From JBHJGM01 sp050331815 (GTDB taxonomy: Bacteria; Verrucomicrobiota; Verrucomicrobiia; Opitutales; JBHJGM01): a stretch of DNA of 64,000 nucleotides. Position numbers and translations under genes: made by a program. Under the pieces are notes generated by a model that was given only the letters and a program-made list of their open reading frames with translations, did no database searches and had not been told where the DNA came from. The stretch lies in assembly GCA_050331815.1 (NCBI GenBank), contig JBHJGM010000012.1, positions 9,279 to 73,278 of the forward strand, given 5' to 3'. Position 1 is the stretch's first letter; each line of letters starts with the position of its first letter. Below, piece after piece: positions 53,179 through 62,016 of the stretch.

Positions 53179-53582
53179 CGTCGTGTCTTAGTTGTTATTG
53201 GAGCTTTGCAGGTATGTGCTCTGGCGATCGCGTGCCATGTTTTAATGCACATCGCGATCGCGAAAACGGATGTTCCTACGCATACCTCTTAACCCTCCGA
53301 TTGTCTTATTGTTCAGGAGAGCGAATTTATGGGTCAAAGGTGACCAGTTCGCCCAAGTAGAATGGTACTCCTAGCAGGATTATGGAGAGGTTCTCTGCAA
53401 ATCAAGGAACTTTTACCAAAAAAATCAGGGACACACGCTCGTTGTGCGAATATGCTAAAATAGGTTAGGAATAAAGAAAGCTCCTTTTTTTCTGAGCTTA
53501 ATATGTTCTGGTAGGCAAGTTGTGATAATTCCCCATCAGTCAGCATACCCTGCATTTTGCGAAAGATGTATCCGCAAAATGC
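53179..53582. other. AT-richer gene-poor region
   Basis: 404 bp, clearly lower in GC than its surroundings from about 53290 on. Two GCGATCGC octamers (53224-53231 and 53254-53261) lie 30 bp apart near the promoter side of the ribbon-helix-helix gene. A 73-codon minus-strand frame at 53334-53555 lacks a family signature and a good start, and is not called. Confidence 0.5.
53552..53582. repeat. Perfect inverted repeat at the end of the CrtC/AttH-like gene
   Basis: GCATTTTGCG / CGCAAAATGC with an 11-nt loop, abutting the stop codon at 53583. It has no T-run on the minus strand, so it may stabilise the transcript's 3' end or act as a weak terminator. Confidence 0.6.
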
Positions 53583-54788
53583 CTACAAAGACTCCGAGAG
53601 GCTTTTCTCGTAGCCGGTGAGCTCCAGATAAGCCTGCCCTATCTTTTGGTTGCGGGCGTCGTAAACTTCGCAGGCGCCTTCCCAGTAGGCGATGCCGCCG
53701 ACACGCCCACGGATTTCCTGGTCTTTGAGCAGCGGTCTTAATTCAAACGCGATGCGTGCATTCGTACGCGGGTCGACCGTGGTGATTTCAACGCGGGTAG
53801 GGTAGCGCGCACCAGATGCCTCGCTGGTCCAGTATTCAAGCGGCTTCCAGGTGAATTGGTCGACCGTGCGCAGCGTGGTCCCGCCCGCTTCATCGATCCA
53901 GTACAGGGCGGAGAACGGGCTGATGCCGCCTGCTTCCAGACGCAGCCGGTAGGCTTTGATCTCGCGTCCGTCGTTGAGCTGAATCGCCGTCCAATCCCAG
54001 CCGGAAAGCTCCGCCCCCAGCTGATTGCTGCTGATCTCATGATCCATCCAGGCGATGCCAGATAGCGCTAGCGGTTCCCCATCGAGCGTGACAACGCCCT
54101 CGGCGTTCAAGCGGGTATACGTTATATAATAGCTGACGGCGCCCGGCTCGGCACCCTTATAGGAAAGCCCGTTTTCACCGAAGCGCACCCGCGGTTTTTC
54201 GCTGCGCAAGCTCAGACGCAGCGCGGCGCGGTCATTGAGTACGGCGTCGAGTTCAAAGACCTCCTGATTTGCTTCCTGCCACGCTTCCCGGTTTTGCCAG
54301 AGTTTCCAATTGCCGTTGCGTACGCTCAAAAATGAGTCCGAAGCCGAGGCTGCCCAGCCATCGCGATTCATCCGTTCTTCGTGGATAAAGGTGCCCCGGT
54401 CCAGAGCGGACAGGGCAAAGTGTGCCAGGTGCAATTGCTGGCGTCCGAAGGACGAGCCCGGCTCCGCATTGGCGGCGCGTTGGAGCGGAGAAGGGCCCGC
54501 GTTGCGAAAAAAGGTGGCCTGAAAACCGAAGCGCTCGCCATCTTTGGCCTGGAGATGACCCACCAGGTACCACCATTCGATGGCATAATCCGGGTGTGCG
54601 GCATGACTGCGCGGAAACTCCAACTCTACACCGGGCTGCGGCACGGCAAAGCCTTCTTCCGTCGTCAGCGGATGCGCATGCAACGGATAAGGCATCGTTG
54701 GGGTGGGGTCCGCGGATGCGGCAGACAGCGACGGTACGGTCATTAGTAGCGCCGCAGGAACGTACTTTTGAAACAGTGGCATAAGCAT
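53583..54788 (-). CDS. CrtC/AttH-like lipocalin-fold secreted protein
   Basis: 401 aa from the ATG at 54788 (alternative 54782), with a signal peptide (YVPAALLMTVPSLSAASA). The CrtC/AttH pattern is clear: YAIEWWYLVGHLQAKDGERFGFQ, HLAHFALSA, then IAWMDHEISSNQLG and GWDWTAIQLNDGREIKAYRL. Related proteins hydrate carotenoids (CrtC) or act with an ABC exporter (AttH). The ATG overlaps the stop of the permease gene as TAATG, so the two are translationally coupled; the context favours the AttH-like export-partner role over carotenoid hydration. Confidence 0.87.
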   Translation of the reverse strand: MLMPLFQKYVPAALLMTVPSLSAASADPTPTMPYPLHAHPLTTEEGFAVPQPGVELEFPRSHAAHPDYAIEWWYLVGHLQAKDGERFGFQATFFRNAGPSPLQRAANAEPGSSFGRQQLHLAHFALSALDRGTFIHEERMNRDGWAASASDSFLSVRNGNWKLWQNREAWQEANQEVFELDAVLNDRAALRLSLRSEKPRVRFGENGLSYKGAEPGAVSYYITYTRLNAEGVVTLDGEPLALSGIAWMDHEISSNQLGAELSGWDWTAIQLNDGREIKAYRLRLEAGGISPFSALYWIDEAGGTTLRTVDQFTWKPLEYWTSEASGARYPTRVEITTVDPRTNARIAFELRPLLKDQEIRGRVGGIAYWEGACEVYDARNQKIGQAYLELTGYEKSLSESL

Positions 54789-57439
54789 TAGGTATCTTGT
54801 TCGACCGGCAGACGGGCTCCCCAGCGACCGATCAGCCAGGACAACACGGTACCGGTCGCGAGCGTTAACACCACCAGCACGGCCAATTCGTCGACCGGCA
54901 GATCGAATTGCAGGGTCCATCCGAAGGATTGTTTGTTGATGACGCGTATGAGCAGCCAGCCCAGCCCAGCACCCAGAAGCAAACCCGCCAGCAAGCCGCT
55001 CAAACTCAGCCCGAAGCCTTCCCAGGCGGTCGCCCGCGCTAGCTGCGTGCGGCTCAGACCCAGTTCACGCAGTGTGCGCAAGCTGCCGCGTGATTCTCGC
55101 AGCAACGTGACCAGGCCGAGGCCCAACCCAGCCAGGGCGACCGCGAGCGCGATCAGTTTCAAGCCCTGCGTCACCGCGAAGGTCTGCCGAAAAATCTCAA
55201 GAATCACTGCGCGCAGGCTTTCGTTAGTACGGACCGAGAGTCCCGGATAAGCCGCCTGGAGGGCTTCGGCGAAGGCGTCCGCGTCGATGCCGTCATTGAG
55301 AAACAGCTGAAGGTTCACGATACGCTCGTCGGTAAACCATTCAGCCAGCACCGCCTCGTCCACCATGAGCGCGCCACGTTCGCTGCCGTAATCGGCATAG
55401 ACGCCATTGATACGGACCGTGCGTAACCCGCTCGGGGTGGGGACTTCCAGCGTCTGGCCGACGGCAACCGGGTAGCGTTCGGAAAATGCTTCGCTAACCA
55501 GTGCGCCGGTCTCGGCCTGCCCGGCAAAGTCGACGTCCGTTGATGGCGATTCAACCCAGCTCAATTTCACGCGGCTGCCGATCATCTCGAGTCGCTGTCC
55601 TTGCAACTGCGTCTGCTTGCCGTCGAGGCGGATGCGGTGGATACGCGTAACGTCGTAGGCTTCAACCTCAGGTGTGCGGGCCAGAAAGCGCCAGGTGTCG
55701 GCTTCGATGCGGTGCTTGGCGCTGGCGCTCTGGGCACCATCGGCAGCGATAAAGACATCGGCCTGGAAGCGCTGCAGCACCCAGCTTTTCACCGTGTGCT
55801 CGAAGCTGCCTACCAGCAACGCCATCCCCGTGGCCATGCCGATTGAGATGAACAGCCCGGCGACGGCCAGCGTGTGTCGGCTGGAACCATGGCGCAGCCG
55901 CGAAGCCGCCACGGTGCGCACCGCGCAGTTTGCGGAAAGTTTTTTCAACGCCGCACCGAGAGGCCGCGTCAGGCGTCCGGCGAGAATCGTCCCCCCGGCA
56001 ATCCAGAAAAATGCCGCGCCGTAGCCCCCGAGCGGAAAGCGTGTGCCGCCCTCCATAACGATGGGCGGGCTGAGTGCTGCGAGCCAGCCCAGCAGCAGCA
56101 GCCCGGTGGCCAGCCAGGTCCAGCGAAGGATCGGCAGCCCTGGTGACCAGTCGCCACGCTGGAGCACTTGCGCCGGGGGCGTGCGCATGGCATCCAGGGC
56201 GGGCAGCAGACCTCCGGCAAAGGTGCAGCCCATGCCCAGCAGCAGTGCAAACAAGGCATCCGGCGGTGAGAGCCAGGCAGCTTCGGCGGCGCTGCTTTGA
56301 TATAATGCGTTCACAGTTTGCGAGACCGCCTGCACGGAGATCTGCGCCAATGCGGTACCCAAAACGAGCCCAAGTGCACTGCCGATCAACCCGAAGAGGG
56401 TAAGCTCAAAAAGCCAACTGCGGAGGATTTCCGCTTGGGTGACGCCAAGCGAACGGAGCACCCCGATTTCCTGGCGTCGACGCACTACCGCCGCATCTAG
56501 GGCCTGCAGGATCAGGTAAGCGGCCACAGCCAGCGCAATCAGTGACAGCACCAGCAGGTTCAGTCGAAAGGCGGCGGTCATGACCTCGCCGGCGGCCCGA
56601 TCGGTCTCGGGTGAGATCACCTCAAAACGCTCCTGCGCAATCGCCGTCAATACGTCCTGCACGGCTTCGCGCCGCGCGCTGAGTTCACGTTCGCCCGTCA
56701 GCAACACTTCGACGCGGTCGATTTGCTCGGGCTGGTCCGTCCAGTGCTGCAGCGCGGCAATATCCAGGATAATCAGATTGTCCGGTGGCCTGAGTTCGGG
56801 CGGGTCATCCGGCTCCGCTTCAGGCAGGATACCGAACACGCTCAACTCGACGAGGTCTTCGTTGATCAGCAGCGTAAAGGTGTCGTTTACGCTCAGGTTA
56901 TATTCGGCGGCCATCCCCGGAGCGATCCAGCACGAACTGTAATCAGCGAGCACCTCCCACCACTCGCGCCCATCTGCACTGGTGTTGTCGTCGGCATCCT
57001 CGCCAAAGAGCAGGCGGTTGTCGCTCTCGTAGACTTCAGGCAGGTTTTGAATCGCTACCAGATCGAGTCCGGTCAGCTGAAAGGTTTTACGCCCGTAGTT
57101 GGGGTCATCAGGTCTGCGTGGAAAGGTGCCGGTGGATTCGACAATGGGAGCCAACTCAACCGCATAGGGCGCGACCGCAGTCTGCATTTCGGCGAGCACT
57201 TCCGCTTCCAGGCTGCCCGCAAGCGGTCGGACAATCCAGTCGCTGCTGCCGGAAATGGAGGCGGTGAAGCTGCCAAAGTTGGCGATGGCCGCGCGGTTGG
57301 CCATCTGGATGGAAAGGTAGGTACCCACGCCCACGGCGAGCAGAAGCAGCAAGAGGAGCGTCTGCCGCCATTCGCGCAACCAGTGCCGCCAACCTAGGCG
57401 ATTCCAGATCAGCAGCGGTATTTCCAGCGGGCGATTCAT
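54788..57439 (-). CDS. ABC transporter permease with two FtsX domains
   Basis: 883 aa. TM helix at about 25-45 (LLLLLLAVGVGTYLSIQMA), a large periplasmic MacB-PCD-like domain (ASISGSSDWIVRPL), and two FtsX modules: one at about 295-415 (RRRQEIGVLRSLGVTQAEIL) and one at the C-terminus (LRTLRELGLSRTQLARA). It is a full-length two-in-one permease of the MacB/LolCE/YbbP type that drives periplasmic work rather than import. The start overlaps the ATPase stop by 4 bp and the end is coupled to the AttH-like gene. Confidence 0.9.
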   Translation of the reverse strand: MNRPLEIPLLIWNRLGWRHWLREWRQTLLLLLLLAVGVGTYLSIQMANRAAIANFGSFTASISGSSDWIVRPLAGSLEAEVLAEMQTAVAPYAVELAPIVESTGTFPRRPDDPNYGRKTFQLTGLDLVAIQNLPEVYESDNRLLFGEDADDNTSADGREWWEVLADYSSCWIAPGMAAEYNLSVNDTFTLLINEDLVELSVFGILPEAEPDDPPELRPPDNLIILDIAALQHWTDQPEQIDRVEVLLTGERELSARREAVQDVLTAIAQERFEVISPETDRAAGEVMTAAFRLNLLVLSLIALAVAAYLILQALDAAVVRRRQEIGVLRSLGVTQAEILRSWLFELTLFGLIGSALGLVLGTALAQISVQAVSQTVNALYQSSAAEAAWLSPPDALFALLLGMGCTFAGGLLPALDAMRTPPAQVLQRGDWSPGLPILRWTWLATGLLLLGWLAALSPPIVMEGGTRFPLGGYGAAFFWIAGGTILAGRLTRPLGAALKKLSANCAVRTVAASRLRHGSSRHTLAVAGLFISIGMATGMALLVGSFEHTVKSWVLQRFQADVFIAADGAQSASAKHRIEADTWRFLARTPEVEAYDVTRIHRIRLDGKQTQLQGQRLEMIGSRVKLSWVESPSTDVDFAGQAETGALVSEAFSERYPVAVGQTLEVPTPSGLRTVRINGVYADYGSERGALMVDEAVLAEWFTDERIVNLQLFLNDGIDADAFAEALQAAYPGLSVRTNESLRAVILEIFRQTFAVTQGLKLIALAVALAGLGLGLVTLLRESRGSLRTLRELGLSRTQLARATAWEGFGLSLSGLLAGLLLGAGLGWLLIRVINKQSFGWTLQFDLPVDELAVLVVLTLATGTVLSWLIGRWGARLPVEQDT

Positions 57440-58164
57440 GAACGTGCGACGGCGGGCTCATCGGCCATGGCGGCTGTATCCTCAGATTGGATACGCCCGT
57501 CGAGCAGATGGACCACCCGGCGACAGATGCGGGTGGTGGCCTCGCTGTGAGTTACCATCAAAAGAGCGGTTTCGTGCGCCTGCGTCAGTGACTCCAGCAG
57601 GTCAAGCACGCGCTCGCCGGTGCGGCTGTCTAGATTTCCAGTGGGTTCGTCGGCCAGGATGAGGCGCGGACGGTGCACCAGCGCCCGGGCGATGGCCACG
57701 CGCTGCATCTCGCCACCGCTCAGGGTTTCGGGCAGGGCGTCGGCACGGTGTGCGATGCCGGTTTCTTTCAGCAGCGAAGCCACGCGTTCTTGACGTTCGC
57801 GGTGCGGCACGTTCTGCAGCTGCAGCGGAAGCTCGACGTTTTCACGCGCGGATAATGTGGGTAGCAGGTGAAAAAATTGAAAAACCGTGCCCACCAGATG
57901 CCGCCGAATGTGCGCCAGTGACTCGCCACCAAGGTCGGTGATGGTTTGCCCATCGATTTCGATCGTGCCCTCGTCTGGACGGTCGATGCCGCCCGCACAG
58001 TTCAGCAGTGTACTTTTTCCACTGCCGCTTGGGCCCATCAAGGCCACCCGCTCGCCCGGAGCAATCGTCAGGCTGACACCGTCGAGCACCTTGCGCCCTT
58101 CGTAGGCCTTGATCAGACCCTTGGCACGCAACACAGGAGCATTTGCCTGTTGCACAGTTGACAT
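57436..58164 (-). CDS. LolD-like ABC transporter ATPase
   Basis: 242 aa from the ATG at 58164 (58173 possible). Walker A GPSGSGKSTLLN, Q-loop TVFQFFHLLPTL, signature LSGGEMQRVAIARAL and Walker B LILADEPTGNLDS with the H-loop VTHSEA are intact. It energises the FtsX-type permease. Divergent from trpS with 161 bp between starts. First gene of the three-gene coupled operon. Confidence 0.92.
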   Translation of the reverse strand: MSTVQQANAPVLRAKGLIKAYEGRKVLDGVSLTIAPGERVALMGPSGSGKSTLLNCAGGIDRPDEGTIEIDGQTITDLGGESLAHIRRHLVGTVFQFFHLLPTLSARENVELPLQLQNVPHRERQERVASLLKETGIAHRADALPETLSGGEMQRVAIARALVHRPRLILADEPTGNLDSRTGERVLDLLESLTQAHETALLMVTHSEATTRICRRVVHLLDGRIQSEDTAAMADEPAVARS

Positions 58165-58325
58165 AATGCACATTGCCGTAGGCGCGGTCTGCTTGTCAAA
58201 AGTGCAGGCGCCATCCGGCAAAACGCGCGAAGGCGGGTGAAGATTTGCATGCCGCGAAAAACGCTTTTTCCGCCGCATACTTTCGTGCACGCTTCGACTT
58301 TTCCATCCAATGTCATCAAACCACC

Positions 58326-59339
58326 GTGAGTGCTCCGCAAAAAGCCGACCCCGTCATCCTGACCTGCGCCCAGCCTACCGCGCAGTTGCATCTGGGCAAC
58401 CTGCTGGGGGCCGTGCGCAACTGGACCGAATTGCTCGACAGCCACGAAGCCTACTTTGGCATCGTCGACCTGCACGCGATCACTGTGCCGTACGTCCCGG
58501 CGGACTTGCGGCGCAACTGCCTGGACCTGGTCGCGCAGTACATTGCCTGCGGGCTGGACCCGGAAAAGTGTCGCATCTTCATCCAGAGCCACGTGCACGG
58601 ACACACCGAGCTGGCCTGGATTCTCGGGTGTCTCTGTCCGCTCGGTCAGCTCGAGCGGATGACACAGTTCAAGGACAAGGCCCGCGCCCGGGGCGAAAGC
58701 GTTGGGGCCGGGCTACTCTATTACCCCGTGCTGATGGCCGCCGACATTCTTCTGTACAATGCCGACCTTGTCCCCGTCGGCGAGGACCAGAAGCAGCACC
58801 TGGAGTTGACCCGCGACCTGGCCGACAAGTTCAACCACACCTATACGCCCACTTTTACCGTACCCGAGCCGCTTATCAAAACCAGCGGCGCTCGCATCAT
58901 GTCGCTGCAGGAGCCAGAGAAAAAAATGTCCAAGTCCGACGCGCAGACTGCGGGGACGCTTTTTCTTTTCGATGAACCTGCGCAGTTGCGGAAGAAAATC
59001 ATGAGCGCGGTGACCGACTCCGGCAGCGAGGTGAAACCTGCACCGGACAAGCCCGGAATCACCAACCTGCTGCAGATCCTGAGCGTTGTCACCACCACGC
59101 CCGTCTCCGAACTCGAGACTCGCTTTGCAGGTAAGGGCTACGGCGACTTCAAGGCAGCCGTCGCGGACGCCGTGCTCGAGATGCTGCAGCCGATTCAAGA
59201 GCGCTACCAGGCCATTAAGGACGATAAGGATTACCTCAACGGCGTCCTGAAAGCCGGGGCCGACGCCGCGCAGAAACGCGCCTACCGCACCCTTGGTAAA
59301 GTTTACCGCAAGGCCGGCCTGCCCGAACGCCCGCGGTGA
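58326..59339 (+). CDS. trpS: Tryptophanyl-tRNA synthetase
   Basis: 337 aa from a GTG at 58326 (MSAPQKADPVILTCAQPTAQ). Class I motifs are present: the HIGH variant HLGN in TAQLHLGNLLGA and KMSKSD near 200. LLYYPVLMAADILLYNADLVPVGEDQKQHLE is typical of TrpRS. It charges tRNA-Trp. No ATG is available nearer in this frame; the upstream ATG at 58245 would give an unusual 27-residue extension. Confidence 0.95.
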   Translation: MSAPQKADPVILTCAQPTAQLHLGNLLGAVRNWTELLDSHEAYFGIVDLHAITVPYVPADLRRNCLDLVAQYIACGLDPEKCRIFIQSHVHGHTELAWILGCLCPLGQLERMTQFKDKARARGESVGAGLLYYPVLMAADILLYNADLVPVGEDQKQHLELTRDLADKFNHTYTPTFTVPEPLIKTSGARIMSLQEPEKKMSKSDAQTAGTLFLFDEPAQLRKKIMSAVTDSGSEVKPAPDKPGITNLLQILSVVTTTPVSELETRFAGKGYGDFKAAVADAVLEMLQPIQERYQAIKDDKDYLNGVLKAGADAAQKRAYRTLGKVYRKAGLPERPR

Positions 59340-59345
59340 GTGGCG

Positions 59346-60017
59346 CTACATCGCCGGCACGGTCTCAGGGTAGAGCTGGCCGGTATCGCTGATCTTAAAG
59401 ATGTAGATGAAGCCGGGGCGTAGTCGCTGGTAAACCGCGCTGCCGTAGGCGGCGGTGATGCCGTGCTTGCGCAGCTTGTCGGCGTCGTGAGCCAGCGACC
59501 AGATGGCCTCCCAAAACAGGGTGCGTTGTTCCACCGGGAGCTGGTCGAGCAAGTCCTCGTAACGTGCGGGCTCAGCCCCGGTTTCCTCGATGGGAAAGCC
59601 CTGGACTGGTGCCTGGTACTCGCCGTAAACGCGCCGCCACAGGTAGAGGCTGCGCGCCCGCCCGTCCTGCACGATCTCCGGCGCAAAGGCCACGATCAGC
59701 GCATCGAAGTGGATGACGTCGCCTTCGATCTCGTAGGTGCGCTCCAGGATTTGCCGGGTGGGATCGTCGCGGTGTGTCTGCACGAATTTGAGCGTTGTCT
59801 GCAGGCGCCCGTCGACTTGCCTTTGCTCCAGCACGCGGGCAAAGCCGATGCGCGACTCGCGGGTGAGGTTGGTCAGCGCGGCTTCCAGCTTGGCATTTTG
59901 GCCGAGCAATTCATCGACCGTCTGCACGGCTTCGCGCGCGGCAGTTCCCCAGATTGCAATCGCCACAGCACCGGCCGTGATCGCTAGACACGCCACTATT
60001 CCCAAAAGCTTCCCCAT
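59346..60017 (-). CDS. Hypothetical membrane-anchored protein
   Basis: 223 aa with an N-terminal membrane helix (LLGIVACLAITAGAVAIAIW) and a coiled-coil-like segment (VQTVDELLGQNAKLEAALTNL), followed by a compact globular part including DALIVAFAPEIVQDGRARSLYLWRRVYG. It resembles conserved hypotheticals of Gram-negative bacteria, but no domain is recognised. Convergent with trpS (6 bp gap). Confidence 0.75.
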   Translation of the reverse strand: MGKLLGIVACLAITAGAVAIAIWGTAAREAVQTVDELLGQNAKLEAALTNLTRESRIGFARVLEQRQVDGRLQTTLKFVQTHRDDPTRQILERTYEIEGDVIHFDALIVAFAPEIVQDGRARSLYLWRRVYGEYQAPVQGFPIEETGAEPARYEDLLDQLPVEQRTLFWEAIWSLAHDADKLRKHGITAAYGSAVYQRLRPGFIYIFKISDTGQLYPETVPAM

Positions 60018-60110
60018 ACGACTTAAACGCCTCCAATCCGCGACAGCCGATGCAGACCGTCGTTAAAAGCCTCGGGCAGGACGGTGAGTGACGCAAGCGT
60101 GGACCGCCGT

Positions 60111-60485
60111 TCAAAGCCAGCGCTGAACCGCTTCCACCGAGTCGAAGGGGAGGGTATTGAAGGCGATTCTGGCCTGGGGGGCGTCCCGGTGGACCAGGTT
60201 GATGACCTTTTCAAAGAGCAGAAAATGGTCGGGATCGGTCCGCACGCCGGCACCGATCAGGACCACGTCCGGCACCTGCGCCGCCAGGGCTTCACGCACC
60301 TGCGCCTCGGCGGTCTCGCCACGGTCGGTCAGGCACCACTGCGCAACAAAGCCAAGCTCGGTAAACGCCTGCAGGATCTGAGCAAATGCTGTCTCGAGTT
60401 TTTCCTTGGTCAGCTCGGGCCATTTTTCGAAATCGACGGCATCCGAGCGCAGGCCGATCATCAATACTTTTGTGGGATTGGACAT
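60111..60485 (-). CDS. Conserved-looking hypothetical protein
   Basis: 124 aa, soluble and alpha/beta: KVLMIGLRSDAVDFEKWPEL at the N-terminus, VPDVVLIGAGVRTDPDHFLL and ARIAFNTLPFDSVEAVQRWL. The hydrophobic beta strands alternating with helices suggest a flavodoxin- or receiver-like fold but catalytic motifs are absent. It lies 93 bp upstream of the membrane protein on the same strand. Confidence 0.7.
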   Translation of the reverse strand: MSNPTKVLMIGLRSDAVDFEKWPELTKEKLETAFAQILQAFTELGFVAQWCLTDRGETAEAQVREALAAQVPDVVLIGAGVRTDPDHFLLFEKVINLVHRDAPQARIAFNTLPFDSVEAVQRWL

Positions 60486-60656
60486 GGCTTCACGGTATTG
60501 AGTCTTTCAGGCAGCCTGATCCCAGCAACTGCGCGGGTCCAGAGCGCAGTCGAGTGTTTTTAGGCGTGTTTGGGTTATCCGTGAATAAGTTCGCAAAACC
60601 TGATGCCCTAGGGTTTTAGGCTTGCTCCGGTCTGTTGATAATGGGAACCTTCTTGC

Positions 60657-61262
60657 ATGTCCCCCAGACTCCTCCCCCACCTAGGAGTGCTCATCTCCCT
60701 GTCACTCCCCCAAATCGCCTACAGCACGGTCGAACTCGATCTGCCCAGCCGATTCGTCAACCTCGACTCCACCATGCCCGCCTCCTTTGAGGTGGGCCAG
60801 TTCGTCGATATCTCCATCGAATACAACGAGGATGCGATCGGTGTTAGCGGTTTTTTCCCAAACGCGATCACAAGCTTTACAATCTCCGTGCCCGAAGCTG
60901 GCTTCAGCATGAGTGGCATGGGTGACGCACTCACCTTCAGCGACGGCAGCGTGCTCTTCGACATGTCGCCGGCATTTGGACTCGACCCGACGTTTCAGGG
61001 TCAGGAGTTCGAGCGCGCCGAGATTGAATTCTTCCCCGGAACGGTTTCGGTGGCCTCCACGACCAACCTGCCAACCGACCTGGAATTGTATGAGTTGATC
61101 ACCTTCCAGGTGGTATTTGTGAATCCGGAGGGCGTTGGCACGGGCAAGAGCTTTGGCAGCCTTGAGCGAAGTTCGGTGCCCGAGCCTGCGGGTTTCGCGG
61201 CGATCCTGGGCTGTGCCGGGCTGGTTCGCGGCTGGCTCTTCCGGCGACAGCGCCGTCGGTAG
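60657..61262 (+). CDS. PEP-CTERM sorting-domain protein
   Basis: 201 aa. A signal peptide (LLPHLGVLISLSLPQIAYS) precedes an Asp/Glu/Ser-rich beta-domain without Cys, with VGQFVDISIEYNEDAIGV resembling cohesin-like folds. The C-terminus is VPEPAGFAAILGCAGLVRGW then an Arg-rich tail. Exosortase would cut at PEP and anchor or release it; no exosortase gene is in the window. Confidence 0.85.
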   Translation: MSPRLLPHLGVLISLSLPQIAYSTVELDLPSRFVNLDSTMPASFEVGQFVDISIEYNEDAIGVSGFFPNAITSFTISVPEAGFSMSGMGDALTFSDGSVLFDMSPAFGLDPTFQGQEFERAEIEFFPGTVSVASTTNLPTDLELYELITFQVVFVNPEGVGTGKSFGSLERSSVPEPAGFAAILGCAGLVRGWLFRRQRRR

Positions 61263-61359
61263 TAGAATTTTGGATACGTCCGGTAGCGTCGCTTTTTGAG
61301 ACGTTCGGATAAATTTTTTTCCTTGGCCTGAACGATCCGGGCCATTCTGCTAAAACGCG

Positions 61360-61947
61360 ATGCGTGTATTGTTTGGCACTTCTTCCCGGCCGGTGTTTTC
61401 ATTTACGGCAGGCGCTCTGGCCGCGCTGCTGCTCCTGGTGTTGAGTCTACCGGCGCAGGCCCAAACGCAGGGTTTTCTTTATCGCGGGGGCAATGCCCCG
61501 GACTATCAGCGTGCGTATGTGCAGGATATGTTTGGCGCGCAGGCGGCCAGCCGGATGCTCGCGGCCTCGGCGCTGGACAACCCGCTCCTGAACGAATTCA
61601 TGGGCCTGGTACCCGTGGCCCAATACTTCATGGAAGTCGGCGGCGAGCAGGAGATTTTCTACGTGCCGACAAACGTCGAGAAAGCGCCCATCGACCCGTT
61701 CGCCTTCACCTTGGGCGAGCTGATGCAGGCCGATTACGGCTACAGCCATGGGAGCTTGTCCAGCGTTCAGGAAGCGTCCACGGTCCTGCTGCCCCCGCCG
61801 CCTGTAAACGGTGCATTGCAGCTTCGCTCCGGCGGTAACCCCGATGCCACGCCCAAGACCGCCGTTCCGGAGGCTTCCACGCTGTGGGCCGCCTGCATAC
61901 TGTTAGGCTGTGTGGGCGCTTCTGCATTCAAGCGTCGCCGCCGCTGA
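61360..61947 (+). CDS. PEP-CTERM protein, family with the next gene
   Basis: 195 aa. A signal peptide (AALLLLVLSLPAQAQ) is followed at once by a module GFLYRGGNAPDYQRAYVQ and DMFGAQAASRMLAASALDNP that recurs in the neighbouring gene. The C-terminus VPEASTLWAACILLGCVGA plus KRRRR is a PEP-CTERM variant with PEA instead of PEP. Mature function unknown; small and secreted. Confidence 0.82.
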   Translation: MRVLFGTSSRPVFSFTAGALAALLLLVLSLPAQAQTQGFLYRGGNAPDYQRAYVQDMFGAQAASRMLAASALDNPLLNEFMGLVPVAQYFMEVGGEQEIFYVPTNVEKAPIDPFAFTLGELMQADYGYSHGSLSSVQEASTVLLPPPPVNGALQLRSGGNPDATPKTAVPEASTLWAACILLGCVGASAFKRRRR

Positions 61948-62016
61948 GCAACGCGCGAAAATTGCTCCCCGAATATTCCGTCTGCGGAATGCCCTGACCG
62001 CAGCGTAGGGCCAGGC

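Noticed and set aside
53224..53261. Pair of GCGATCGC octamers as a HIP1-like repeat system
   Set aside because: Only two copies noticed in the window; likely chance in GC-rich DNA.
53334..53555. 73-codon minus-strand frame in the AT-rich region
   Set aside because: No family signature, no good start site and composition explained by AT-rich noise.
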